This document shows positions 37,237-45,531 of a stretch of 64,000 nt of DNA, piece by piece. Source of the stretch: an uncultured Oscillibacter sp. GTDB taxonomy: Bacteria > Bacillota > Clostridia > Oscillospirales > Oscillospiraceae. The stretch lies in assembly GCA_910577405.1 (NCBI GenBank), contig CAJTMG010000016.1, positions 11,324 through 75,323 on the forward strand. The letters are read 5' to 3'. Within the stretch, counting starts at the first letter, position 1; every line of letters starts with the position of its first letter. The notes below the pieces were generated by a model. That model was not told the DNA's origin and made no database searches. It was given only the letters and a program-made list of their open reading frames with translations. Both the position numbers and the translations under genes were made by a program.

Positions 37237-40158
37237 ATGGAGGAAACTGCTTCTTTCCGCTGCGGGCCGTATCTTCTGGCGCCTGCCTGGGACAGCATGA
37301 CCGTGGCCTGGGAGAGCAGCGTTCCCTGCTGTGCGAGGGTATCTTTCGCGGAGGGGGAGGGTCCGTTCTGCCCTGCCTTTGCGGTGCCAGCCGTCCCGGA
37401 CGCGCCGCGGTTCCAGGGGAAGCAGATGGCCCTTTTCCGCTGGACGCTGGAGCAGCTTCAGCCGGAAACCAATTACCGTTACCGGGTGGAGCTGGAGGGC
37501 GGAGACTGCCTGACTGCCGGCTTCCGTACCCTGCCCAGAAATCCCGACCGGCTTCGGTTGCTGACGCTCTCCGATTCCCATGCCTTTGCCACAAGAGAGA
37601 GCTTCAACAGGGCTGTCTGGGAGAACAGGCCGGATTTTATCCTGCACAGCGGCGATATTGTCGAGGGCACCGGCGTCCAGGCGGAACAGTTTGCCTGCTT
37701 CCTCCGGGGCCGGGACGAGAACGATTTTATCCACTGGTTCCCCGTCCTTTACGCCCAGGGCAATCACGACCATGGCGGGCCTTATTCTGACGCCTATATT
37801 TACGCCGTGCAGGATTCCCGTTATGGCGCGGAGGTCCGGGGCGACGTCTCCATGAACTGCGGCGGGCTGCATATCATCCTTATGAACAGCGGACCCTGGG
37901 GCCTTGGGGAGATGAACGCCGGAACTGCCGGGAAGCCTGCGGACGAGTGTACCCTCCGGGAAATCGCGGCGGCGGAGGATTGGCTGCGCCGGGACCTGGC
38001 GGGCGAACAGGCAAAGCAGGCCGTTTTCCGGATTCTGGTCCTCCATCATCCCTGCTCTGATGCCTATACCGCCCGGCATATCCCTGCCATTGCCGAGCCG
38101 GGACGGGTGGATCTCCTGCTGGCCGGACATACCCACAGCTATGAACGCCGCGTTTCCTCTGACCCTTCCATAGGCGCGGGGACGGTCTGCATTACCCAGC
38201 AGGATGCCCGGATGTACAGCCCCCGGGGGAATTACTGCATCCTGAATGCCGACCTCAAGCAGGGCCTGCTGACACTGTCCAGCATCGGCAGGAAGAGCGC
38301 GTCCCATGAGGCTGTGATCGCCGAGGTGACCCGGATTGCGTCAGAGAAACAGCGGCTTGCCTATGACGAGGTGGAAATCGGCCCGGAAACTGTCCTCTGC
38401 GGCGACGCTGTGACCGTGCGGGCAAGAGTGACCAACCAGGGCAGGGGTTTGGCGGCGGCGGTGATTCCTGTGGAGGACAACGGCGTGACGCGCTTCCTGT
38501 ACCAATTCCACGGCGAGACCATCCTCCTGGAACCGGGGGAATCCGTTTTGCTGGAAGCCTCCCTGCCCATGGAACAGACCCAGGGAACCCATACGCTGAA
38601 AGTAGGGGCTTCGGAGCACGCCGTGGAGGTGCTGTCCCGGCCTGCCTGCTTTGTCTTTGCCCCGCCGGAAATCCGTATGGGCGACGGCTCCGCGGCGGGA
38701 CTTTCCTTCAGTCAGGTGCAGGTCCGGGCGCGGGTCCGCAATATCGGCAGCGAAACCGGTACCCAGGACGCCGCGCTCCGGATTGACGGCCAGCCCGCAG
38801 AGACCAGAAGCCTGACCTTGAACGCCGGCGAGTCCGGGGAGGTCCGGTTTTCTCTCGGCTTTGAACAGGCTGGGGCGTATGAAATCACCGTGGGCGAAAG
38901 CGAACCCCGGACGGTCCATATTGAGGGCGGTATCCAGGGAATGCCCATTGTCAGGGACCGCTCCGGGCAGGGACATGATGCGGTCATTCACGGCGCCCCC
39001 AGACGGGGATTCGATGAACAAGGCCGCCGGACGCTGATTTTGGACGGCTGTCATGACTACCTGGAGATTGCTGATGACAAGGGCCTTCACAGCAGCGGCG
39101 CGATTACCGGTATGGTCTGGGCGAAGCTGCCGGGAACCGGGACCACCAGACCGGGCGTTGCGGAGCTGACGGCCTCCTGTACCGGCAGCAGGGGAGTAAT
39201 CGCGGACCATAACCCGCTGCTGGTCAAAGGCGCGGGGCTGGGCTGGGGGACCTCCTATCAGTTCCGTATGGCTGTCCGGGACAACGGGAAGGTGACCTAT
39301 GGCGTCTGCTTCGAGGACGATAACGGTGAATTCGGCTGGAACGACAGCAGCCATCCAAACGCCGGCATCCAAAAGGACGTCTGGGTGCAGTACACCAGCG
39401 CCTTTGATCTGGAGACGGGCGGCGATTCCTACGAGAACGGCTTTCACAGCGCCCACGCGGACCCGCCGTTTTTTGACGCGCCGGTGAAAAACTGGACAGG
39501 CGCGCCGCTCCGAATAGGACTGGGGTTTAAAAACAAGATGCACAGCCGTCGGGGCCGTGGGGCATATCATACCATGCTGCCGGGAGAAATCTCACAGGTG
39601 CGTTACTACCTCCGCAAGCTCACGGACAGGGAAAACCGGCGGCTTCTGGAGGATCCGGAGGCGGAGGACGTTCAGGCTTTGCAGGTTCATCTCCGCTTTG
39701 AGGACGCCGACCTGGAGCTTCAGGGGACGCATACCACGGAATGGGTGCCCTGCGACAGCGCTTGGACCCGTCTCCGCTGGCAGGCTGACATCCCGGAGGG
39801 CGCTCGGGTGACCGTATGGCTCCAGTTTTCCCACGACGGCCAGACGGTTTCCGGACAGACTTCCGCAAACCTGAGGGACGGCTCCCATACACTGGAGCTG
39901 GAGGGGGATTATGCCTGCTGGGTACGCCTGCACACGGAATTCCAGTCCTGCCTTGACGGGGAATCCAGCTGCGTGCCAGTTCTGTTGGAATACCTGCTGG
40001 AAACCGGAGAGAACAAGGTGCTGGGCGTCCCACGGAGGACTTACCGCTGGAATACCTTGGACAGTTGGCGGCGGGGGACCTTCGCGGGGGCCGTGGGGCA
40101 TCAGGACAGCGACGTTTACCGTGACCACGCCGAAGACCTGCCGGAGGAATTTGTTTGA
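37237..40158 (+). CDS. Very large multidomain metallophosphoesterase
   Basis: 973 residues. Residues ~1-95 are a fibronectin/purple-acid-phosphatase-type N-terminal domain. A calcineurin-like phosphoesterase core follows with all metal motifs: TLSDSHAF, LHSGDIVEG, YAQGNHDHGG, LVLHHP and LLAGHTHSYER. After ~370 come two beta-sandwich modules resembling CARDB (VRARVTNQGRG, VRARVRNIGSETG), and ~575-800 a LamG/concanavalin-like domain (VRDRSGQGHDAVIHGAPRRG). The C-terminal ~170 residues are not recognised. No signal peptide or anchor is visible, which is odd for such an architecture. It could be exported by another route. A phosphodiesterase or phosphatase acting on a polymer is likely; substrate unknown. 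Confidence 0.87.
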   Translation: MEETASFRCGPYLLAPAWDSMTVAWESSVPCCARVSFAEGEGPFCPAFAVPAVPDAPRFQGKQMALFRWTLEQLQPETNYRYRVELEGGDCLTAGFRTLPRNPDRLRLLTLSDSHAFATRESFNRAVWENRPDFILHSGDIVEGTGVQAEQFACFLRGRDENDFIHWFPVLYAQGNHDHGGPYSDAYIYAVQDSRYGAEVRGDVSMNCGGLHIILMNSGPWGLGEMNAGTAGKPADECTLREIAAAEDWLRRDLAGEQAKQAVFRILVLHHPCSDAYTARHIPAIAEPGRVDLLLAGHTHSYERRVSSDPSIGAGTVCITQQDARMYSPRGNYCILNADLKQGLLTLSSIGRKSASHEAVIAEVTRIASEKQRLAYDEVEIGPETVLCGDAVTVRARVTNQGRGLAAAVIPVEDNGVTRFLYQFHGETILLEPGESVLLEASLPMEQTQGTHTLKVGASEHAVEVLSRPACFVFAPPEIRMGDGSAAGLSFSQVQVRARVRNIGSETGTQDAALRIDGQPAETRSLTLNAGESGEVRFSLGFEQAGAYEITVGESEPRTVHIEGGIQGMPIVRDRSGQGHDAVIHGAPRRGFDEQGRRTLILDGCHDYLEIADDKGLHSSGAITGMVWAKLPGTGTTRPGVAELTASCTGSRGVIADHNPLLVKGAGLGWGTSYQFRMAVRDNGKVTYGVCFEDDNGEFGWNDSSHPNAGIQKDVWVQYTSAFDLETGGDSYENGFHSAHADPPFFDAPVKNWTGAPLRIGLGFKNKMHSRRGRGAYHTMLPGEISQVRYYLRKLTDRENRRLLEDPEAEDVQALQVHLRFEDADLELQGTHTTEWVPCDSAWTRLRWQADIPEGARVTVWLQFSHDGQTVSGQTSANLRDGSHTLELEGDYACWVRLHTEFQSCLDGESSCVPVLLEYLLETGENKVLGVPRRTYRWNTLDSWRRGTFAGAVGHQDSDVYRDHAEDLPEEFV

Positions 40159-40164
40159 TTGCAT

Positions 40165-40197
40165 AAAAAGAAGCCTCCCAATTTGTCGGGAAGCTAA
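40165..40197 (-). terminator. Minus-strand terminator downstream of Gfo/Idh gene
   Basis: On the minus strand AGCTTCCC pairs with GGGAGGCT (one G.U), followed by TCTTTTTATG. On the plus strand no T-run follows, so the plus transcript should continue. Confidence 0.65.
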
Positions 40198-40210
40198 AAA
40201 TGGGAAACAT

Positions 40211-40395
40211 CAGCCGCCTTCTTTTGGCCTTTGTACCAGAAGCAGGCGGCTGTAATGCGTCGGAAATGTACGGCACCCCATTTGTTGGACGGTATGCTTT
40301 TTGCTGTCCGACAGATGGGGTGTTGTACTTTGCTGAAAACGCCGTTCACAGCAGGGAAATTTCCTGTCAGAACCGGCAGGCTTGATGCTTTTTGT
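40211..40395 (+). ncRNA. Candidate structured RNA with four consecutive hairpins
   Basis: The 309-base gap between convergent genes has no coding signal but strong RNA structure. Hairpin A (40211-40252): CAGCCGCC/GGCGGCTG, extended to 16 pairs with one mismatch. Hairpin B (40268-40328): 25 uninterrupted pairs around an 11-base loop. Then TGCTG/CAGCA (40331-40353) and CCTGTC/GGCAGG (40363-40380), followed by GATGCTTTTTG. In hairpin B all five non-Watson-Crick pairs are G.U on the plus strand and would be A.C on the minus, pointing to a functional plus-strand RNA. The word ATGCTTTTTG occurs in the loop of B and again at 40385. It may be the 3' region of the metallophosphoesterase mRNA or a separate RNA; no known family recognised. 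Confidence 0.45.
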
Positions 40396-40467
40396 ATGCG
40401 CCAGGATAGTAAAACCACACAGAAACGAACATATAAATTTCCTTGCCTTCCCAAACCGGCGCAAGAA

Positions 40468-41577
40468 TTAATCCATGCCTGTTTCCGTCCATACGCCGCC
40501 GGCACGGTCACTTTCACAGCAGGCGTCGATGAAGCGCATACCCCGTACGCCGTCATCTATGGAGGGATAATAGGCGTTGGCATCGCCCTGCAAAGCGGCC
40601 AGGAAACCTTCATAAATATCCGCAAAGGCATAATACCAGCCCTCCGTATGCCCGGAAGGAAGACGGGATTTCCAGCAGTAGCCAGGGGTATCATACTGTT
40701 TTCCCTTGACAATCCGCATGGTAGGCTGTCCCGCCAAAGTCAGGTAAAATATCTCTGGCTGCTCGTTGGCCCACTCCACGGACCCTTGATCGCCGTATAT
40801 CCGCAGACGCATACCGTTGTCATTGCCGAAAGCCACCTGGGTTGCCCAATAAATCCCTTTGGCTCCGCCGCGGTACTGTACCATTACAGACGCGTTGCAG
40901 TCCAGAACCTGACCGCAGCAATCCAGTTGACAACAGACCCGTTCCGGCACAAGCTGGGTAGTGAAATGAACGGCGAATTCCACGTGTGAACCGATATCCG
41001 CCAGACAGTTGGACTTCCCCGCATACTCAGGCTCCATGCGCCAGGGGGCAATATCGCTTCTGCTGAGATCCCCCGCCAGCCAGTCCTGCACGTTTTCCCC
41101 GGCGACCATGCGGATATTCCCCAGAACCCCGTCCGTGATCAGCTTCCGGATATGGCGCAGGGCGGGCAGGCCGGAGTAAGTATAAGTCACGCAGAACAAA
41201 AGCCCTTTTTCCCGTGCCAGGGTCCGCAGAGCTTCGGCTTCCTGGGCGGAAAACGTGACTGGTTTGTCACAGGCGACGGAGATCCCGTTTTCCAGAAAGA
41301 CCTTTGCGCAGGGGAAATGGATGTGGTTCGGGGCGGCGATGACAACAAACCGAATGCCGTCCGGACGCGCGCCCTCCTTTCGGGCCATGTCCTCATAGGT
41401 CTGATAGCTGCGCTCCGCGTCCACCTGATAAGCCGCCGCCGCTTCAGAAGCCTTCTGAGGGTCCCGGGAGAAACAGCCTGCCGTAAGCCGGGCCTTCCGG
41501 GTCGCCTCCAGACCCCTGATATGTACGTCCGCGATAAACGATCCTCTGCCTCCGCCGATAATCCCATATTGCAGCAT
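40468..41577 (-). CDS. Gfo/Idh/MocA family sugar dehydrogenase
   Basis: 369 residues. The Rossmann start YGIIGGGRGSFIADVHIRG binds NAD(P). VIAAPNHIHFPCAKVFLENGISVACDKPVTFSAQEAEAL is the family's conserved EKP-type block (here DKP), and WRMEPEYAGKSNCLADIGSHVEF contains the catalytic-type GxH motif. Members oxidise or epimerise sugars and inositols; this subgroup (HIRGLEATRKARL) is often next to sugar ABC transporters. The gene is divergent from such a transporter and shares candidate operator half-sites with it, so it probably acts on the imported sugar. The specific substrate cannot be read from sequence. Confidence 0.92.
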   Translation of the reverse strand: MLQYGIIGGGRGSFIADVHIRGLEATRKARLTAGCFSRDPQKASEAAAAYQVDAERSYQTYEDMARKEGARPDGIRFVVIAAPNHIHFPCAKVFLENGISVACDKPVTFSAQEAEALRTLAREKGLLFCVTYTYSGLPALRHIRKLITDGVLGNIRMVAGENVQDWLAGDLSRSDIAPWRMEPEYAGKSNCLADIGSHVEFAVHFTTQLVPERVCCQLDCCGQVLDCNASVMVQYRGGAKGIYWATQVAFGNDNGMRLRIYGDQGSVEWANEQPEIFYLTLAGQPTMRIVKGKQYDTPGYCWKSRLPSGHTEGWYYAFADIYEGFLAALQGDANAYYPSIDDGVRGMRFIDACCESDRAGGVWTETGMD

Positions 41578-41637
41578 ATTCCTTTAGCCTCCATTTACCA
41601 TCCGACAGGCGGAGGAAGGGTTTTAGTATCCTCGCGG

Positions 41638-41652
41638 CCCTTGGACTTAATT
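41638..41652. promoter_or_regulatory. Candidate operator near Gfo/Idh start site
   Basis: On the minus strand AATTAAGTCCAAGGG, matching AATTAAGTTCAATGG at 41831-41845 upstream of the binding-protein gene, in opposite orientation. It lies just downstream of the predicted start of the Gfo/Idh transcript. Confidence 0.5.
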
Positions 41653-41660
41653 TTAGTTAT

Positions 41661-41689
41661 ATTTTAATAACAGAGGCGGATTCCGTCAA
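41661..41689 (-). promoter_or_regulatory. Gfo/Idh promoter
   Basis: On the minus strand TTGACG, 17 bases, TAAAAT. Confidence 0.75.
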
Positions 41690-41783
41690 GAGATATTTTT
41701 GAAAAAGATAACAAAAATGCACGATAAAAATTATTTAACTTTCATAAAATTAGGGAATATAGATAAATTCAGAAAAATAAATG

Positions 41784-41812
41784 TTGACTTTCCGGATATT
41801 ATCTGATAATTT
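41784..41812 (+). promoter_or_regulatory. Sugar ABC operon promoter
   Basis: TTGACT, 17 bases, TAATTT, in a very AT-rich stretch about 78 bases before the binding-protein start. Confidence 0.7.
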
Positions 41813-41832
41813 TAGTAATATAAGCTGCTTAA

Positions 41833-41851
41833 TTAAGTTCAATGGACTTAA
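41833..41851. promoter_or_regulatory. 19-bp palindromic operator candidate
   Basis: TTAAGT-N7-ACTTAA, a perfect inverted repeat between the predicted transcription start and the ribosome binding site of the binding-protein gene. The LacI-family regulator encoded at the end of the operon is the natural candidate to bind it. Confidence 0.55.
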
Positions 41852-41889
41852 CAACACGGCTTAAATCGATGTTAGAGGGAGATGTAGTG

Positions 41890-42921
41890 ATGAAAAAGAC
41901 AGGAAAAACGTTCGTTCTTGGGCTTCTCTGTATGAGCATTCTGCTGCTGGCGGCCTGCGGCGGTGACAAGACCCAAAGTGGTGGAGGAGATACAGCGGGC
42001 GGAGACGGCGGAAGCAGCAAGGTGCAGGTGGGTATGTCCTTCCATAGTATGCAGAATGACGTCTTCGTATTTTCCGAGGAGTACCTGACCCAGTTTGGCA
42101 AGGAAGCTGACCCGCAGGTTGCCTTTGAATTTGTTGTAGCGGATGAAGATGTCAGCAAGCAGACCGCCGATGTGAACGACCTCATCAGCAAGAAGCCCAA
42201 TGTCATAGCCATCTGTCCCCAGGACTCCCGGGCGGTGGAATCCAGCATCAAAGCCGCCCACGGAGCCGGACTGCCTGTAGTGGTATTCAACCGGCCCGTA
42301 AACCCGGATGTTGCCGAACAGCCTGACTGCTTTGTGGGCATCGACTCCACAGACCAGGGCTATGCCGCTGCCAAGGAGGTCTTTGAGATGATGAAGGCCG
42401 ACGGTGTAACAGACATCCAGGTAGTAGCCATCAGCGGCCTGCTCACCGACGAGAACTCCGTGAACCGCTCCAACGGGCTGGCTGCTGCTGCCCAGGAGTA
42501 CGGCGCCACCATCGTAGCTGACATTCCCTGCGACTGGGACCCGGAACTTGCGGCGGCGAACCTTCCCGCGGCGCTCCAGGCAAATCCACAGGTAAACTGC
42601 GTCTTCGTTTCCTCTGACGGTATGCTTCCCGGCGTAGAGAGCGCTTTGGCCGACGCAAACCGCTGGGTTCCCAACGGCCAGGAAGGTCATATGTACATTG
42701 CCTCCTGCGATTGCTTCTCCACCGGCATGGAAATGCTGGAGGAGGGCTATGTGGACAGCGACGCCCTCTTTGATATCGTCACCCAGTGCAAGCGGACCAT
42801 CGAGGTCATCAACACCCTGGCCGCCGGCGGCACCGTAGAGCCTGAGATTCTGGTAGAAGCTCCCGTGTTTACCCGGGACAATATGAATGACGAAGCCATG
42901 AAAGCCCTGTTGTGGCAGTAA
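41890..42921 (+). CDS. Sugar ABC transporter substrate-binding lipoprotein
   Basis: 343 residues. A lipoprotein signal ends LLLAAC, with Cys23 lipidated, followed by a Gly/Ser-rich linker. The mature part is a periplasmic-binding-protein type I (RbsB-like) fold: VQVGMSFHSMQNDVFVFSEEYL, DVNDLISKKPNVIAICPQDS, GLPVVVFNRPVNPD. This cluster-B binding protein delivers a sugar or sugar alcohol to the permeases encoded downstream. The ATG at 41890 has GGGAGATG upstream; an earlier in-frame TTG-like extension covers the operator. It is the first gene of the operon and is followed by an attenuator-like hairpin, so it may be made in excess of the other subunits. Confidence 0.93.
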   Translation: MKKTGKTFVLGLLCMSILLLAACGGDKTQSGGGDTAGGDGGSSKVQVGMSFHSMQNDVFVFSEEYLTQFGKEADPQVAFEFVVADEDVSKQTADVNDLISKKPNVIAICPQDSRAVESSIKAAHGAGLPVVVFNRPVNPDVAEQPDCFVGIDSTDQGYAAAKEVFEMMKADGVTDIQVVAISGLLTDENSVNRSNGLAAAAQEYGATIVADIPCDWDPELAAANLPAALQANPQVNCVFVSSDGMLPGVESALADANRWVPNGQEGHMYIASCDCFSTGMEMLEEGYVDSDALFDIVTQCKRTIEVINTLAAGGTVEPEILVEAPVFTRDNMNDEAMKALLWQ

Positions 42922-42938
42922 CTTCAGAATATCCAACT

Positions 42939-42982
42939 GGCGGGCGGACGGGCCGGGTCGCTTGTTTGCCCGCCTCCTTTTT
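42939..42982 (+). terminator. Intra-operon attenuator after binding-protein gene
   Basis: GGCGGGC (42939) pairs with GCCCGCC (42968-42974), followed by TCCTTTTTC. It lies between the first and second genes and would lower expression of the membrane and ATPase subunits relative to the binding protein. Confidence 0.65.
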
Positions 42983-43021
42983 CAGACGCTTTCAGGGAAT
43001 CATGTTGCAAGGAGTTTCACT

Positions 43022-44017
43022 ATGAAGCATTCAAAAAAAGTCAGTCCGGCAGGCGGCTCCTTCCCTGACAGATGGGCGCGGTGGGACCGGGGACAGCGGA
43101 CCAATTTCTGCGTTGCGGTTCTGGCGGCGGCGCTGCTGGTGCTGGTCTGTGTCGCCATACCCGCCTTTCGTCAGGTCAGCAATATCATCAATGTCTTTGA
43201 GCAGCTTACAACCCTGGGCTTCCTTACGCTGGCTATGACCCTGGTCCTGATTGTAGGCGGCATCGACCTGTCCCTGCCCTTCGTGCTGGCTTCCGCGGCG
43301 GTGGTGGGGGCGACCGGTCTTGCCAACGGCGGCAGTGTGGTGCAGGGCTGTCTGACAATGCTGGGGGTAAGTCTGGTATTTGGCGTCATCAATGGGCTGG
43401 CTGTGGCAAAGGGACGTATGATTCCCTTTATCGTAACTCTGTCCACTATGTCCGTGGCGGAGGGCTTCGCCGTGCAGTATTGCAGCGCAACCAGCATCAA
43501 CGGCCTGCCTCCGGCGTTCCTTGCCATTGGCGCGAAAATTGGGATTCTTCCGGTTTCGGTCATTGTCTTTCTGATGATTGCCGTGATCGCGTCGCTGTTT
43601 CTTGCAAGAACGCGGTTTGGCCGTTGGTATTACATGATCGGCACCAATGAAGAAACCGCCCGGATCTGCGGCGTGCCCATTGTGGGAGCGAAATTCAGCG
43701 CCTACGTCATCTCAAGCCTGCTGGCGGGACTGGCGGCCATCATCCTTACTGCCCGCCTCAACGCCGCCGCTTCCTCCATGGTCGGCGACACCATGACCAC
43801 GGACGCCATCAGCGCTGCAATCATTGGCGGGGCCAGTCTGAAAGGCGGCAGGGGCGGAATGCTCGGCGCCGTCCTGGGAGCGCTCTTCATCACCATCATC
43901 AGCAACGTCCTCAATCTGCTGGGCATCTCCTATTATATCGGAATGGTTGTCAAGGGCGTCATGATTGTCCTGGTTATTGCGATTGACGTGTTCCGTTCCA
44001 GCGAATCGACAAGATAA
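43022..44017 (+). CDS. Sugar ABC transporter permease (RbsC-like)
   Basis: 331 residues with about eight to ten membrane segments. LTTLGFLTLAMTLVLIVGGIDLSLPFVLASAAVVGA and IIGGASLKGGRGGMLGAVLGALFI are the conserved blocks of the BPD_transp_2 permease family used for ribose-type sugars. The ATG at 43022 has AAGGAG at good spacing. The N-terminus has a ~25-residue cytoplasmic extension. The ATPase gene follows after 11 bases. Together with the second permease it probably forms a heterodimeric channel. Confidence 0.93.
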   Translation: MKHSKKVSPAGGSFPDRWARWDRGQRTNFCVAVLAAALLVLVCVAIPAFRQVSNIINVFEQLTTLGFLTLAMTLVLIVGGIDLSLPFVLASAAVVGATGLANGGSVVQGCLTMLGVSLVFGVINGLAVAKGRMIPFIVTLSTMSVAEGFAVQYCSATSINGLPPAFLAIGAKIGILPVSVIVFLMIAVIASLFLARTRFGRWYYMIGTNEETARICGVPIVGAKFSAYVISSLLAGLAAIILTARLNAAASSMVGDTMTTDAISAAIIGGASLKGGRGGMLGAVLGALFITIISNVLNLLGISYYIGMVVKGVMIVLVIAIDVFRSSESTR

Positions 44018-44028
44018 GGAGGCGCGCT

Positions 44029-45531
44029 ATGCTGAAAATGAAGAATATCACCAAGCAGTTCCCGGGTGTGCGCGCGCTGGACCAGGTGAGTCTGGAGGCC
44101 TGTGACGGCGAGGTGCTGGGGCTGATCGGCATCAACGGCGCCGGCAAGTCTACGCTGATGAACATTCTGGGCGGCGTCTTCCGCTGCGACGAGGGCGAAA
44201 TCGAGATTGACGGCGCGGCGCGGTCCTTTGCCAGCCCCAAGGAGGCCGAAAACGCAGGGATTTCCTTTATCCATCAGGAGCCGGTCTTTTTCTGCTCCAT
44301 GACAGTGGCGGAAAATATCTTTATGTCCCGCCTGTTCAGAAGTTCCATTCCCTTCTTTACCGATACCAAACGGGCCGTCAGCGAATCCGCAAAGCTGCTG
44401 GATATGCTGGGGACCAATATCAATCCCCGCGCCCGGATGGAGGACGTCTCTATCGGCGAGCGTCAGATTGTGGAGATCGCACGGGCATTGGCCGCCGGTT
44501 CCTCCATTGTCATCTTTGACGAACCCACATCCTCCCTCTCCCTGAACGAGAAGCAGAACCTCTTCCGTATCATCGGGCGGCTCCGGGAGGAGGGTAAGAC
44601 CATTATTTATATCTCCCACTTTCTGGACGAGGTCAAGGAAATCTGTGACCGCTATCTGGTGCTGCGGGACGGCAGGGTCAGCGGCTCCGGCATGGTGCGG
44701 GACGTCAGTCAGGCGGATTTGGTGGAAATGATTATTGGACAGAAGCTGGAGAAGGTCCGGAGTCATAAGAGCGCCGCCAGTGAGCAGGATACCGTCCTGA
44801 AGGTGGAACATATCGCCAGCGGCAAGCTCCTGGAGGACGTGAGCTTCGAACTGCATACCGGCGAAGTCCTGGGGCTTTGGGGCCTGATGGGTTCTGGGCG
44901 TACGGAGACAGTGCGGGCCATGTTCGGCCTGGACCGTGCGGACGGCGGCCAGGTGTTTTTCCGGCAGGACAGCGGCGAATTACAGATTATCCCCAAAAAA
45001 GACTTGCTGAAAAAATGCGGCTACGTAACAGAAGGACGCCATACTGACGGTGTCTTCCTGCCCATGCCCGTCTGGGAGAATATTACCGCCACAGCCCTGC
45101 ACAAATACGCCCGAAAGGGATTTCTCATGGACGCCGCCGCGGAACAGGCCAAGGCCAACGAGTTTATTGACCTGCTTCATATCCGGACGCCAAGCTGCTA
45201 TACGCCGGTGGAACAGCTTTCCGGCGGCAATCAACAGAAGGTTATTTTCGCAAAGTGGCTCAATAAGGACTTACAGGTTTTGGTACTGGACGAGCCGACC
45301 CGGGGCATTGATATCGGGGCCAAGATGGAAATCTATCGTCTGATCCGGGAGCAGGCCAGGGAGGGAAAGGCTGTTTTGCTGATTACCTCGGAGATTGATG
45401 AGATGGTGGATCTGGCCGACCGGGTGATCGTGCTGCGGGGCGGGCGGATCGTGGCGGAGGAAACCGGCAGCGGAATCAACGACCATAACCTGATGCAGCT
45501 GGCTCTGGAAGGAGGTTTGCGGAATGCGTAA
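44029..45531 (+). CDS. Sugar ABC transporter ATP-binding protein (RbsA-like, two domains)
   Basis: 500 residues containing two ABC domains in tandem, the hallmark of the RbsA/MglA group. The first domain has a complete Walker A (GINGAGKSTLM), signature (VSIGERQIVEIARAL) and Walker B (IVIFDEPTSSLS). The second has a modified P-loop (GLMGSGRTETVRAMFG) but a good signature (QLSGGNQQKVIFAKWL) and VLVLDEPTRGIDIGAK, so, as usual in the family, only one site is expected to be fully active. AAGGAGG precedes the start. It overlaps the second permease gene by eight bases. Confidence 0.95.
   Translation: MLKMKNITKQFPGVRALDQVSLEACDGEVLGLIGINGAGKSTLMNILGGVFRCDEGEIEIDGAARSFASPKEAENAGISFIHQEPVFFCSMTVAENIFMSRLFRSSIPFFTDTKRAVSESAKLLDMLGTNINPRARMEDVSIGERQIVEIARALAAGSSIVIFDEPTSSLSLNEKQNLFRIIGRLREEGKTIIYISHFLDEVKEICDRYLVLRDGRVSGSGMVRDVSQADLVEMIIGQKLEKVRSHKSAASEQDTVLKVEHIASGKLLEDVSFELHTGEVLGLWGLMGSGRTETVRAMFGLDRADGGQVFFRQDSGELQIIPKKDLLKKCGYVTEGRHTDGVFLPMPVWENITATALHKYARKGFLMDAAAEQAKANEFIDLLHIRTPSCYTPVEQLSGGNQQKVIFAKWLNKDLQVLVLDEPTRGIDIGAKMEIYRLIREQAREGKAVLLITSEIDEMVDLADRVIVLRGGRIVAEETGSGINDHNLMQLALEGGLRNA

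Noticed and set aside
40231..40989. Plus-strand frame of 252 codons through the hairpin region
   Set aside because: It runs antisense into the well-supported Gfo/Idh gene and through perfect hairpins; no family match.
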